From: a virus
IMG/VR virus record: IMGVR_UViG_3300032241_002289
Location: 1 to 36,824 of that record
Direction: 5' to 3' (one strand)
Length of the DNA stretch: 36,824 bases
Position numbers and translations under genes: made by a program. Under the pieces are notes generated by a model that was not told the DNA's origin, ran no database searches, and worked only from the letters and a program-made list of their open reading frames with translations. Below, one piece after another: positions 1 through 8,004 of the stretch; position 1 is the first letter of the stretch, and each line of letters opens with the position of its first letter.

Positions 1-55
1 GTACACATTGTTCCATATCAATTTCTGGACCGCGGCTTGCAATTCTTGGTTTCAT
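1..55 (-). CDS. 5' end of an unidentified gene (partial)
   Basis: Only the first 18 codons lie in the window; the product begins MKPRIASRGPEIDMEQCV. The start is well supported: an AGGAG Shine-Dalgarno sits 5-9 bases upstream and a consensus sigma70 promoter lies just before it. The visible residues do not identify a family. It is divergent from the oxygenase gene that starts at 123. Confidence 0.7.
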   Translation of the reverse strand, partial: MKPRIASRGPEIDMEQCV

Positions 56-75
56 GATTTCTCCTGTAAAATAGT

Positions 76-104
76 ATTATACACAATTTAACTGCGTTTG
101 TCAA
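76..104 (-). promoter_or_regulatory. Consensus sigma70 promoter
   Basis: On the minus strand the bases read TTGACA (99-104), a 17-base spacer, then TATAAT (76-81). Both hexamers match the consensus exactly. It points at the partial gene at 1-55, whose ribosome binding site follows directly. In a T4-like phage this would be an early, host-polymerase promoter. Confidence 0.85.
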
Positions 105-108
105 CACC

Positions 109-116
109 TATAAATA
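109..116 (+). promoter_or_regulatory. T4-type late promoter, TATAAATA
   Basis: The octamer TATAAATA is the T4 late promoter element recognised by the gp55 sigma factor. It ends 6 bases before the ATG at 123, so transcription would be expected to start at or next to the start codon, giving a leaderless or nearly leaderless message. No Shine-Dalgarno is visible. Confidence 0.7.
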
Positions 117-122
117 TTCCAC

Positions 123-713
123 ATGAACGTTTCTTTTGAACTACAGCGTAACTATATCTACACATTGAAATTGGATCTTCCTTGGACCAATGACCAAATC
201 GTAACCGAACTGACTCAGGAACAATGGACACCAGATGAAGCTGGGTATGCTCAAAACGCATTTCCTACCCGTTTTAGACTACGCACAGTAACACAACCTA
301 TCCTGCGACAGATTGAACAGTATGTGGAGCACGGCTCTTTCAAACGTGACCTGATTGATCTCTTATGGTCAACCAATTTTCCAGCTGTATGGGGAGTCGA
401 TGCTGATAGAATGGATGCCATGACCTTTATGTACGGAATCTTTACCAAAGATTGCCCGGGTTACTTTATACGTCCACATACCGATGATCGCATGCATGTG
501 TTACAGGGAATGATTTACTTTATTGATGGCGACGACCCGGACCAAAGTACCACAACCTACACTACTTTTGAAGGTGATAACCCCCTGCGCATACCCACAG
601 GATCTGGAGTAGGCTACTTTGCTGCCAATACCAACACAAGTTGGCACGCAGGACAAAATGCCTCCACCCTGGACCGCTACAGTATGGTATTTGGTATTAG
701 ATTGAATCTCTAA
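123..713 (+). CDS. 2OG-Fe(II) oxygenase-like protein
   Basis: The 196-residue protein shows the double-stranded beta-helix signature of 2-oxoglutarate/Fe(II) oxygenases: H119-x-D121 as the first two iron ligands, H175 as the third, and R185 as the likely 2OG-binding Arg. The family couples 2OG decarboxylation to hydroxylation of a peptide or small molecule; the substrate here is unknown. It is one of only two plus-strand genes. Its 3' end overlaps the oppositely directed hydroxylase gene by 17 bases. ATG 123 is the only plausible start, as the next Met is beyond residue 90. Confidence 0.7.
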   Translation: MNVSFELQRNYIYTLKLDLPWTNDQIVTELTQEQWTPDEAGYAQNAFPTRFRLRTVTQPILRQIEQYVEHGSFKRDLIDLLWSTNFPAVWGVDADRMDAMTFMYGIFTKDCPGYFIRPHTDDRMHVLQGMIYFIDGDDPDQSTTTYTTFEGDNPLRIPTGSGVGYFAANTNTSWHAGQNASTLDRYSMVFGIRLNL

Positions 714-1506
714 CAGGTGCGTGTGCTTGGTGTTTGGGTCTAGTAACAAAGGTCTGGCGCACGGCCTCAAATCGAGCCCATTCTTCGGGAGTGATTACAG
801 TTTCATCAATGCACTTGCGTATGCGATCACTGTGATCGATCAATTCTTGTATGTCGGCATTGTATTTGAAATACTGAGTAATTTTTTTAGTATCGTATGC
901 ATCCATGATGATATGATAACGATCTTGATCTGAGTCGTTACGAATCTGATGCCAATCATTTACCCAAACCATGTAGGCCTTGCCGGGTTCCATGTAGAGA
1001 TTTGTGCCGTTACTGATGAACACACAGGCAGGATTGGTAATTAGGGGAACATGTATGCGGGCCATGTATTCACCGTCATCAGCATCCTTGTGTACCAGGC
1101 TCTTGGCGCCAGCCCGTAAACAACTCACACGCACCCTGCGTGGATATAATCCCAGCTGTTCAAGTTGTGTGACCAGGTCAGCAATTGAACCTTGGCAGGC
1201 CTGGGTAGGGTTCTTGTGCTCCATGCTTGTGGCAATGTTAAAAAACTTCAGACTCTTGTAGTTATTGTCGTTTTTGGGAAAGTATGTTTCCATGGCTTCG
1301 CCTTCGTCGTTTTGGAAGAAGTCCCATCCGTCCTGCCAGTCGCCGGTGCGTGAAGTGATTGACCAACCACCAAAGCCATGATAAGCCGGTGTTTCATATT
1401 CCTCACCTTGTATGACCTGCGCACCCAAAGGAAACACATATTTTTGTACATCAGCCAGCAACTGCTCGTAATCAAATTTGACAAAGTCTAGTTCTTCGTA
1501 AAACAT
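697..1506 (-). CDS. Aspartyl/asparaginyl beta-hydroxylase-like oxygenase
   Basis: The 269-residue protein has the late-domain pattern of Asp/Asn beta-hydroxylase-type 2OG oxygenases: H139-x-D141 followed by a strand ending in RIHVPL, then H186 and R196 in a DWHQIRNDS...RYH context. Such enzymes hydroxylate Asp or Asn side chains or free amino acids; this substrate is unknown. The start ATG at 1506 has an AAGGTG ribosome binding site about 7 bases upstream. It sits just downstream of the desaturase gene and is convergent with the gene at 123-713. Confidence 0.7.
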   Translation of the reverse strand: MFYEELDFVKFDYEQLLADVQKYVFPLGAQVIQGEEYETPAYHGFGGWSITSRTGDWQDGWDFFQNDEGEAMETYFPKNDNNYKSLKFFNIATSMEHKNPTQACQGSIADLVTQLEQLGLYPRRVRVSCLRAGAKSLVHKDADDGEYMARIHVPLITNPACVFISNGTNLYMEPGKAYMVWVNDWHQIRNDSDQDRYHIIMDAYDTKKITQYFKYNADIQELIDHSDRIRKCIDETVITPEEWARFEAVRQTFVTRPKHQAHAPVRDSI

Positions 1507-1518
1507 CGTAACACCTTT

Positions 1519-2214
1519 TTATTTAAATTGAACCAGGTTAAATCGGTTTAGCACCTGCAGATAGAAGAATCCTAGATCGAATTCACCTTTACTTATAGCG
1601 AAGTTGCATTGCCTACTATCTTTGTGATGGTTGTTGTGTAACTCTTCTCCAGCGCACAGTACACCCATGGGCACAACATTACGAGTAAGGTCGTTGAGCT
1701 CGAAATTTTTGTAGCCAAAGGAATGTCCAAACACTGTTATGGTTGTGATCGACAACAGATTCACAACAAACAGGTGTATGAACCATATCAACACACCTAG
1801 CCCGCCAAACAGTACAGTATTGATCAACAGCAACACAACAACTCCCAATCTAGGATATCTATCAACAAAGGCATTGGTATCAACACCGCCGTAGCGTTGA
1901 CAATCCTGATCAGATACCTGTATCCGATACCACCAAAAGAAGTTGGGTACCAGGCAGTTGGCCAACAGGTTCCAAAAGCCCCATCTGGGTGTGTGCGGAT
2001 CACCGGGTGTGTCAGACAGGGCATGATGTTTTCTATGCTGCACAACAAATTCCTTAGACACTGTGCCAAACAGCAACCAATACAGGACACGCATGACCTG
2101 TTCTGTGCCCGGAGACAAATGATACTGTTGATGTATCACATAGCGGTGCATGTATATGGAAGCCAGCACACAACCAAGATGAATGGTCACAAGGGTATAG
2201 ATTAAGATCAACAT
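1519..2214 (-). CDS. Short fatty-acid desaturase, membrane di-iron type
   Basis: All three histidine boxes of membrane fatty-acid desaturases are present: H23RYVIH28, H60RKHH64 and H193NNHH197. Hydrophobic stretches near residues 1-21, 40-50 and 125-160 fit membrane helices. At 231 residues it is shorter than typical delta-9 enzymes, which are about 300 or more, and the missing part is N-terminal, yet the catalytic boxes are intact. Known family members use O2 to introduce a cis double bond into acyl chains. The gene overlaps the end of the upstream oxygenase gene by 7 bases, so it is probably cotranscribed. Confidence 0.8.
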   Translation of the reverse strand: MLILIYTLVTIHLGCVLASIYMHRYVIHQQYHLSPGTEQVMRVLYWLLFGTVSKEFVVQHRKHHALSDTPGDPHTPRWGFWNLLANCLVPNFFWWYRIQVSDQDCQRYGGVDTNAFVDRYPRLGVVVLLLINTVLFGGLGVLIWFIHLFVVNLLSITTITVFGHSFGYKNFELNDLTRNVVPMGVLCAGEELHNNHHKDSRQCNFAISKGEFDLGFFYLQVLNRFNLVQFK

Positions 2215-2756
2215 AGATGCGCTAGGATTTCCAAGACCTGTTCGTATTCTAACATGTTGGTGGATACTTGCAAAAACTTTCTTGCCTGCAGATTATCAGA
2301 ACTGACTCCGTGTATGACCTTGCCGTTGAGCACATACACATCACCTGGTTGTGCCCGAAACGACGCAATGGGTTTTAAATCGTTCATGTTGTACACATGT
2401 CCATCGCCGTGGTCAGCATAGGTCAATCTTTCACTGCCGTCTCGGCTGGTGTAGAATGTAGTGACATAGTCGCCTGTTTCTATATAAAAATTAATGTTGA
2501 CCTTGTCAACAATGTCGGTGTGTGGCGGCACATTGGCAGTTACATCAACAAAGGACGTGTAAAAATATTGACTGTAGTCGCCCAAGGCAGCTATAAAAGC
2601 GTCAGCTGATGCCGATGCCACGTCAAAGTACTGTATGCGATTGCCAGCTGTGTCCAGATCAAATTCTATCTGCTTGCCTAGAATTTCAAAATCAGTGACT
2701 ACAGCAACGGAAAGTTGTTTAAACGGAGAATGATCCATACTGGCGTAAAGATTCAT
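2208..2756 (-). CDS. 2OG-Fe(II) oxygenase-like protein
   Basis: The 182-residue protein carries H79-x-D81 in a PPHTDIVDKVNINFY context, then H149 and R159, consistent with a 2OG/Fe(II) oxygenase core. It resembles the neighbouring protein at 2719-3285 in length, in its HxD-x5-7-INxY strand and in its C-terminal YEQV motif, suggesting tandem duplication. The annotated start overlaps the upstream gene by 38 bases; an internal Met at residue 7 (position 2738) is an alternative. Substrate unknown. Confidence 0.6.
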   Translation of the reverse strand: MNLYASMDHSPFKQLSVAVVTDFEILGKQIEFDLDTAGNRIQYFDVASASADAFIAALGDYSQYFYTSFVDVTANVPPHTDIVDKVNINFYIETGDYVTTFYTSRDGSERLTYADHGDGHVYNMNDLKPIASFRAQPGDVYVLNGKVIHGVSSDNLQARKFLQVSTNMLEYEQVLEILAHLC

Positions 2757-3285
2757 ATACTTGTTCGTAGGGTAGATGGGTAGTGAAACTCAAGGCTTCT
2801 CTGTAGTTGGTCTTGGTGAGACCTTCTACGCTGTGTATCTTTCTAATATTCAAAAGATATATGTCATGCTTTCTAGCTGTAAACTGGGCCACTTCGGTCA
2901 GATTATCAATCTTAAAACTGCACTGACACTCACCAGCACAGAACTTTTCTACTGTGCAATCGGCACATGATACCGGCTTGGGCTTCTCAAACTCGGCGGC
3001 CCGCACATCGAAGAATCTGGTTGGACAGTTGTTTTCACTTAGATACAAGTTTATCCTGCAACCTATTTCCAGATCCACGTGTGGATGCGCATTGTCGCCA
3101 ATGAATGTCATGTAGCTTAGATGAAAGTCCTGTTTCAACTCGTCAGGCAACAGAATATTTCTGCTGAGATCAGTGGTGTAGTAGCGGGTCCAACCGCCGC
3201 CACACACATGTTGTTCGCCTAGGTTCTTGAAGTTTTCATACAGACTAGGACTGATGCTGTCTAGTTTGGTATAGTACGGGTTCAT
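2719..3285 (-). CDS. 2OG-Fe(II) oxygenase-like protein with Cys-rich insert
   Basis: The 188-residue paralogue of the next gene has H69-x-D71, H151 and R162 as the probable iron and 2OG ligands. Between the HxD and the distal His it carries a small Cys cluster (C107, C110, C116, C120, C122) with CxxC spacing, which could bind zinc or an Fe-S centre; the paralogue lacks it. The start ATG at 3285 overlaps the stop of the upstream gene as ATGA, indicating translational coupling. Confidence 0.6.
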   Translation of the reverse strand: MNPYYTKLDSISPSLYENFKNLGEQHVCGGGWTRYYTTDLSRNILLPDELKQDFHLSYMTFIGDNAHPHVDLEIGCRINLYLSENNCPTRFFDVRAAEFEKPKPVSCADCTVEKFCAGECQCSFKIDNLTEVAQFTARKHDIYLLNIRKIHSVEGLTKTNYREALSFTTHLPYEQVYESLRQYGSFSV

Positions 3286-3698
3286 GCCGCAGTGTTGGCC
3301 TCGGCCAACTTGGCTTGAAACTCCAACATGGGTGTGAGATCTAAACCTTCGGCTGCAACGCGATCCGCTGGCTCTGGTATGTTGTAGGCTTCGGCCCAGG
3401 TCTTGTACAGTTTTACAACTTCACTTGGCGTGTAGTCAATACCTGCATGCGGATCTTTAAGGGCTTCGTAGAACTCGTGTCCGTACACAATGTAGTTGAT
3501 CAAGGCATCGCCGGGCATGAGGAATACCTTGGCAATGACTTCTGGATACCGGTGGCACATTTCAAAGAAACTGTTGAGTTCTTCCTGATTGAGATTGTAC
3601 ACGATGCCACCGATTTCGGTATCCAAAAAGTACTTGACGTACTTGTTGTAGTCGTCGGCATTAAAATTGTCTGGTTGTTTGTTTAAAATATCACTCAT
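3282..3698 (-). CDS. Uncharacterised protein
   Basis: The 138-residue acidic, mostly helical-looking protein was not recognised. It has no signal peptide, membrane segment or obvious catalytic motif. ATGA overlaps at both ends (3283-3285 with the next oxygenase, 3695-3698 with the previous one) place it firmly inside the oxygenase operon. It might be an accessory or substrate-binding partner, but this is only contextual inference. Confidence 0.7.
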   Translation of the reverse strand: MSDILNKQPDNFNADDYNKYVKYFLDTEIGGIVYNLNQEELNSFFEMCHRYPEVIAKVFLMPGDALINYIVYGHEFYEALKDPHAGIDYTPSEVVKLYKTWAEAYNIPEPADRVAAEGLDLTPMLEFQAKLAEANTAA

Positions 3699-4333
3699 AG
3701 GTCCTTAATCCTTTTCATTGAATCTATATAGCTTTTCAGCATATAGCGATCTTTGCTGTTTTCAGTTAGTTCATGTGTGAAACTGGTAGTGAGATTCACA
3801 CGAGTCTTTCCCTGATTTGTTTCAACTCCGTGCAACATGTAGGCTGGAAAAAATATCAAGTCGCCAGTGGCTGGAGTAATCGTTTTAATTTCAGTACGGT
3901 GTTCACCTACCCGTCCTGTATCAACATAGTAAAATGCACCACCGGCATCGGGTGCTTGTATATAGTAAGTACAGGCAATGGATGCATCTGGATGCGCATG
4001 AAGTTCTATGCGTTCACCTGCTACATTCACATTCACCCAGCTCTTGGCCGCTACAACCGTAGCTTCCTGTCCTGCTGGCAAGTACTGATTGACCACGTCA
4101 GCAATGACCTGTGTCTTGTACTCGATCAATTCACGTAAACATGGTCGATCATAATCCAGTAAGGATCTAGCTTCGGAAGCCGGATCAAATGTAGCAGCAA
4201 TCTCATACAGTTCGGCCAACAGGGCCTGATTGAATTCTTGTGTAAACTTGGTTGGCCGGTGCCAGACTGGACATTCCCACAGCGACGGTTTTACAGTATT
4301 GATAAAAATACCTTCGTCTGTGACTGCCGTCAT
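3695..4333 (-). CDS. 2OG-Fe(II) oxygenase, phage PKHD-like
   Basis: The 212-residue protein resembles the putative 2OG-Fe(II) oxygenases common in marine T4-like phages. It has H114-x-D116 within HAHPDAS, a YYIQAPDAGG strand, H168 in FFPAYMLHGV and R178 ten residues later. The family hydroxylates peptides or small molecules; the phage substrates are not known. Its ATG at 4333 follows the stop of the Cys-rich virion-type gene by one base, and its own stop overlaps the next start. Confidence 0.75.
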   Translation of the reverse strand: MTAVTDEGIFINTVKPSLWECPVWHRPTKFTQEFNQALLAELYEIAATFDPASEARSLLDYDRPCLRELIEYKTQVIADVVNQYLPAGQEATVVAAKSWVNVNVAGERIELHAHPDASIACTYYIQAPDAGGAFYYVDTGRVGEHRTEIKTITPATGDLIFFPAYMLHGVETNQGKTRVNLTTSFTHELTENSKDRYMLKSYIDSMKRIKDL

Positions 4334-4334
4334 T

Positions 4335-5234
4335 TTACGCTACCCGTGACAGTAACTGTTTAAAACGCATTTGAGTTTTGTGCAACAGACGGTTAGCGCC
4401 TACAACAACATCGGCTGTCCAATGGCTGAGCCAGAACAGGCCCCACATGGTCAACAAGGTCGCAAGTCTGTGTCCCTTGCGATGTGGCAGGTGATCGATA
4501 AAGCGGCTGATAGGCACACCAATGGTCATGAGTACACGACCACGTAGGTTATCTACAGGTCTAGCACCCATCAAGTAGGCCATGTGTTCCGACCATGGAA
4601 TACCAATACGTAAACTCATGCGTGTGATGGCTTCTTTTTGTGCTGCTAGACGTTGCTCTTTTGGCAACCATACAAAGCACTCAGGCCCCTTGCCGTCCAT
4701 CCAGGCCACTACAGTGCGGGCCCAGCGGATATATCCACGATACACACGACGATCGTTTTTGCGTAGCCATTTGCCGTAGCGTTGGTCAGCGGCCCACACA
4801 TTGGGATCCATGTAACCAAATTCATACAGCTTGGCACAGATAATCTTGGAACAATTACAAGCACAGTTACAGTTGTAGCTGGTAGCGTTGACATTGCAGT
4901 TGTAGGTACAGGCAGTACAGTTGGTACCGGTCTGTAGATATTTTTGTGTTTGGCAATTGGCACAGTTGATGGCATTGCAGTTGGTACAGTTGTTGCACTG
5001 GATGTTACCGCAGTTGCAGTTGCAGTTGCTTTGGTTACCGTTGTTGCAGTTGCCCTGGTTGGTATTCTGATAGTATGTGAGTCCGTAGAACGCACTCATG
5101 TTGGGGTTGGCTGGCTGTAGCGCAGGCAAGATATAACCGTTCAAAAAGCTCAGGCTTGAGCTGTAGGTAGCAGACAACGCCAATTCTGTATTGATGTTGC
5201 TAAATGATATAGGGCCGGATGCAGGTAGTGTCAT
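4335..5234 (-). CDS. Cys/Asn-rich probable virion protein
   Basis: The 299-residue protein has three parts. Residues 1-50 (MTLPASGPISFSNINTEL and following) match the N-terminal style of many phage virion-associated proteins. Residues about 58-134 are a low-complexity Cys/Asn tract with 17 Cys in NC, NCNC and CxxC spacings. Residues about 135-299 form a charged C-terminal domain starting KLYEFGYMDPNVWAADQRYG, of a type I recall from T4-like phages with similar NCNC tracts. Function is unknown. The radical SAM/SPASM gene lies directly upstream in the same orientation, so the Cys tract is a conceivable substrate. Confidence 0.65.
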   Translation of the reverse strand: MTLPASGPISFSNINTELALSATYSSSLSFLNGYILPALQPANPNMSAFYGLTYYQNTNQGNCNNGNQSNCNCNCGNIQCNNCTNCNAINCANCQTQKYLQTGTNCTACTYNCNVNATSYNCNCACNCSKIICAKLYEFGYMDPNVWAADQRYGKWLRKNDRRVYRGYIRWARTVVAWMDGKGPECFVWLPKEQRLAAQKEAITRMSLRIGIPWSEHMAYLMGARPVDNLRGRVLMTIGVPISRFIDHLPHRKGHRLATLLTMWGLFWLSHWTADVVVGANRLLHKTQMRFKQLLSRVA

Positions 5235-5258
5235 AGTTCGCTCGTTTTGTGTGTTCTG

Positions 5259-5266
5259 TATTTATG
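5259..5266 (-). promoter_or_regulatory. Late-promoter-like octamer CATAAATA
   Basis: This is one mismatch from the T4 late consensus TATAAATA. It lies 24 bases before the ATG of the Cys/Asn-rich virion-type gene, a fitting place for late expression. The same CATAAATA variant occurs upstream of the gene starting at 30079. Confidence 0.45.
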
Positions 5267-5300
5267 CAGATTCTTGTCAGTCTAACCCAGCTGTTGCCTG

Positions 5301-6761
5301 TTATTCACTGGCAATTCTTGACTTGCCGTAAACAGCAATACCCTCAATTTCACCAATGACTTCACTGACTACCCGGATAGGAATAATCTTTTTGATAGGA
5401 GTTTCTTTGTGCTCGTAAATGGTACCCCAAATATCCTGGCGTTCCAAGGGCAAATCGTCCTGTTTGATCATGGTAGGAATATAACCAGTGAGCTTTTGGA
5501 TACTCAAGGCAAAAAGAGCCACGTTGTCGCTGTAGCTGTTGGCACAGCTAATATCCCAGAACTTCTTGTCCAGGAACATGCAGGCACCTTTACATAAATG
5601 AAGCACCGGGCAGGAGCCGCATTCTTTTCTATTAGACCAGTGTGTTGATGTTTTGATTTCGATAGCATCTACATCGTCCAAGTTACCACCCAAATGGCTT
5701 TCGCCATTTTTACCAGTTTCTAATGCACTAACATTCTGGCAAGTGATAACATTGCCACGCAGGTCCACGGCCATGACATTTTCACCGTCCATACCGCACT
5801 TTTGCCCTACATAGTCGGCCGAAGCATGACGCAACACAGCATCGGTGAAGTTATCAATCTTGGCGATCTGACCCATAAAACCTATGTTGCCACCGGTGCT
5901 GAGTATGTCACCAAACGCAGTACGGCGATAATCAAAGTGTTCTTCCAAGGTTTGTAAACTGTTGGTGATGCCGTCCTCGTCGTAGGCATCCACGATACCG
6001 CCTTCGCCCAGGGTAACCTTGGGATCACCCAGCATGTTTACAAACCATTCGTACACGGCCTTACGGCTGCGATTTTTGCTGTTCATCATGGGATTAAAGC
6101 TGATGCCCTTTTTCAAGCGAGTCATCATTCTATAAAAGCCAATCAGTCGTTTCTTTTGATCTGGGTCATCAAATGGATCCGGTCCACGTACTGCCTGTCC
6201 AGGTCCGTCGTGGCTGATACTGACAGCAAAATTGTATTTCATTAACCAGTCGATCATTTCGTCAGTCAGTATCGAACCATTTGTGATCACACTGAACTGT
6301 GGGTTCTGGCGCCAGTCGGCAAAACGATCTAGCAAGGCTTCGGCCAATGGCTTGAGAGTTTTCCAATAAACAAATGGCTCACCACCCCAGAATTCCACTT
6401 TAAGGCCCTGCGCTTCATCAAAGGTCAAGTTATCCAGCTTGGCCAAGAAAGCATCGATATCTTTTTTCGAAGTTTCTGGAGCACGCTCAACAAACTTTTG
6501 ACTGCAATAATCACAGCTATAGTTACAGCCCAGGCCCAACTGTATCTTTAAAAGAGTAATGGTACGACTCTTTTTGAGTGGATGATCTCGATCAAATGAC
6601 CTATAAGGCACAGCCGTATTAGGTTGTTCTTTTAAAACGTCTTCCAGGTTGGGATATTCATACTTGCTACCATCTTCGTCGGTCAGGACGTTGGTCATAT
6701 TGTCGTAGTAGAATATCTTTTTGTCTAAAGCGTTGCGCTCAGCGTGAATTTCAAATAGCAT
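5301..6761 (-). CDS. Radical SAM/SPASM domain enzyme
   Basis: The 486-residue protein has the radical SAM CX3CX2C motif (C79, C83, C86), a GGEP loop at 126-129 and a C-terminal SPASM domain with conserved Cys (C322, C341, C381, C384, C390, C394, C406) that would hold auxiliary Fe-S clusters. Family members mature sulfatases or install crosslinks and epimerisations in peptides. No sulfatase or obvious short precursor peptide is visible nearby; the adjacent Cys/Asn-rich protein is the best candidate partner. The start ATG has an AAGGAA ribosome binding site. About 60 residues precede the radical SAM domain, enough for a small recognition domain. Confidence 0.88.
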   Translation of the reverse strand: MLFEIHAERNALDKKIFYYDNMTNVLTDEDGSKYEYPNLEDVLKEQPNTAVPYRSFDRDHPLKKSRTITLLKIQLGLGCNYSCDYCSQKFVERAPETSKKDIDAFLAKLDNLTFDEAQGLKVEFWGGEPFVYWKTLKPLAEALLDRFADWRQNPQFSVITNGSILTDEMIDWLMKYNFAVSISHDGPGQAVRGPDPFDDPDQKKRLIGFYRMMTRLKKGISFNPMMNSKNRSRKAVYEWFVNMLGDPKVTLGEGGIVDAYDEDGITNSLQTLEEHFDYRRTAFGDILSTGGNIGFMGQIAKIDNFTDAVLRHASADYVGQKCGMDGENVMAVDLRGNVITCQNVSALETGKNGESHLGGNLDDVDAIEIKTSTHWSNRKECGSCPVLHLCKGACMFLDKKFWDISCANSYSDNVALFALSIQKLTGYIPTMIKQDDLPLERQDIWGTIYEHKETPIKKIIPIRVVSEVIGEIEGIAVYGKSRIASE

Positions 6762-6779
6762 GGGGATTCCTTGGAAAGT

Positions 6780-6896
6780 CTAATATTTAGTGTTGATTTT
6801 TACTGTGTCAGGAAAATCAACAAACCCCGCGGCAGCAGCCCATCCTCTTTTCGCCCCGGCGGATGCTGTTACTCTTGTGGAGTTGAGGTCAGCATT
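6780..6896 (-). pseudogene. Coding-like 38-codon remnant without a start codon
   Basis: Between the metallophosphoesterase stop and the SPASM gene there is an open frame of 38 codons ending FVDFPDTVKINTKY and a TAG stop. Its composition (Ala/Gly-rich stretch, then a strand-like end) looks protein-coding, but no ATG, GTG or TTG start is in frame. It follows two in-frame TAA codons after the phosphoesterase. The last residues resemble the C-terminus of the oxygenase at 16218 (RVNTKY). It is most simply the tail of a gene truncated by rearrangement. Confidence 0.35.
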
Positions 6897-6899
6897 TTA

Positions 6900-7484
6900 T
6901 TACATAGCAGGTCCGTTGCCATTTTGGAACCCTACTACACCACCTTCGGCTTCGATTCTTTTTATGACATCTTCAAAAAGAATTGGAGCAAAGTCAGTTT
7001 GTTCCACGCATACACAATGGTAACGTGGATCAATTTGATCTAGCCGTCCCGAATGCACTAGATCGCGCATGACACGATTGGCGTGTAAATGGCCATGGAT
7101 ATTGACACCAAAACGGCCCAGACTTTCGGGGTGTATGGGAATATGACTAAGGATCATTCCGTTCATGACGTGGTATGCACGTAGTTCACGGAAATACTTA
7201 CGATACTCGTCATCTCGGAAGATGTCATGGTTACCGCGAATAAGAACTTTATCCCCGTTGAGTCGATCCATTATGGGCAGGGCTCGGCGGTTGATAACAA
7301 CATCACCTAAATGATATACTTTATCCGTGGGTCTAACCCGTTCATTCCAGGCCCGGACCATGTACTCATCCATTTCTTCTGGGTCAGTCCAGGGTCTTAG
7401 CTTGGTTACTCCATCCGTACGTGTGAAGCGACATACACCTGCGTGACCAAAGTGCGTATCGCTTACTAAAAATACTGCTGGCAT
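6900..7484 (-). CDS. Calcineurin-like metallophosphoesterase
   Basis: The 194-residue protein shows the full motif set of the two-metal phosphoesterase fold: D9-x-H11, GDVV at 60-63, GNHD at 84-87 and H130GHLH134. Such small phage and bacterial enzymes hydrolyse phosphomonoesters or diesters; the substrate is not predictable. It starts at 7484 behind a GGAGG-type ribosome binding site and has its own sigma70-like promoter at 7502-7530, so it is probably an early or separately controlled gene. Confidence 0.88.
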   Translation of the reverse strand: MPAVFLVSDTHFGHAGVCRFTRTDGVTKLRPWTDPEEMDEYMVRAWNERVRPTDKVYHLGDVVINRRALPIMDRLNGDKVLIRGNHDIFRDDEYRKYFRELRAYHVMNGMILSHIPIHPESLGRFGVNIHGHLHANRVMRDLVHSGRLDQIDPRYHCVCVEQTDFAPILFEDVIKRIEAEGGVVGFQNGNGPAM

Positions 7485-7501
7485 AAGCGCCTCCTTTCTT
7501 T

Positions 7502-7530
7502 ATTATACTACCTTTTGACAAAAAAATCAA
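7502..7530 (-). promoter_or_regulatory. Sigma70-like promoter of the phosphoesterase gene
   Basis: Minus-strand TATAAT at 7502-7507 is preceded, after a 17-base spacer, by TTGATT at 7525-7530. It lies immediately upstream of the AAGGAGG ribosome binding site of the gene starting at 7484. Confidence 0.7.
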
Positions 7531-7536
7531 TCAAAT

Positions 7537-7560
7537 AAAATGGGACCTTAGCCCCATTTT
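7537..7560 (-). terminator. Terminator hairpin after the secreted-protein gene
   Basis: AAAATGGG and CCCATTTT form an 8-bp stem with an 8-base loop. On the minus strand the hairpin is followed by ATTTGATT. The hairpin contains the end of the gene at 7548, whose stop lies in its loop. Confidence 0.55.
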
Positions 7561-7955
7561 CTTGTGTATGCTTCCAGTGCCCGCTTACGGGCCAAAACAA
7601 GTCGGATCTTTATTTCATCCGAAATGTCATCAACATCGGCCGACTGATCCGTTAATTCGGGTCGTCGATATCCTACCTGTACGTCGGGCAAATCATCATA
7701 ATAATCCGGGTCATCGTCTGTGACCAGATTGGTCACTACCGGACGTTGCGATCTAGCCAGCAACAGCTTTATTTTGGCCTTTGTGATGATCACACGGACC
7801 CGACCTGCGGGTATCACAGTTGGGGCAACCCATTCGTAAGGACTGTATGCTTCCGAGATAGGCGCCAACTCCGCCTGACTTGGCTGGCTTAGTAAGACCA
7901 GGCCGGTCAGTGTTAATGCTGTTAGTAGGGTGTGTAAACATGATTGTCTCCTCAT
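7548..7955 (-). CDS. Small secreted or periplasmic protein
   Basis: Starting at ATG 7955 the product is 135 residues and begins with a signal peptide: MRRQ, a hydrophobic core rich in Leu and Thr, then SQPSQA before the mature acidic chain. The mature part is rich in Asp (DDDPDYYDDLPD) and in Lys/Arg-containing helices. I do not recognise it. An upstream in-frame Met at 7994 would put 13 residues before the signal peptide and is less likely. Export to the host envelope is inferred from the signal. Confidence 0.65.
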   Translation of the reverse strand: MRRQSCLHTLLTALTLTGLVLLSQPSQAELAPISEAYSPYEWVAPTVIPAGRVRVIITKAKIKLLLARSQRPVVTNLVTDDDPDYYDDLPDVQVGYRRPELTDQSADVDDISDEIKIRLVLARKRALEAYTRKWG

Positions 7956-8004
7956 ACTATAACAACGCCTGAGGGCAACACAAAGTTGACACATTTGGTA
8001 AAAT

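Noticed and set aside
4709-5095. Open frames on other frames of the Cys/Asn-rich gene
   Set aside because: They are Thr/Val-rich by-products of the repetitive NC codons, with no ribosome binding site or family likeness.
6897-6902. Read-through of two TAA codons joining the phosphoesterase to the fragment at 6780
   Set aside because: Two tandem in-frame TAA codons make read-through improbable; a remnant is simpler.
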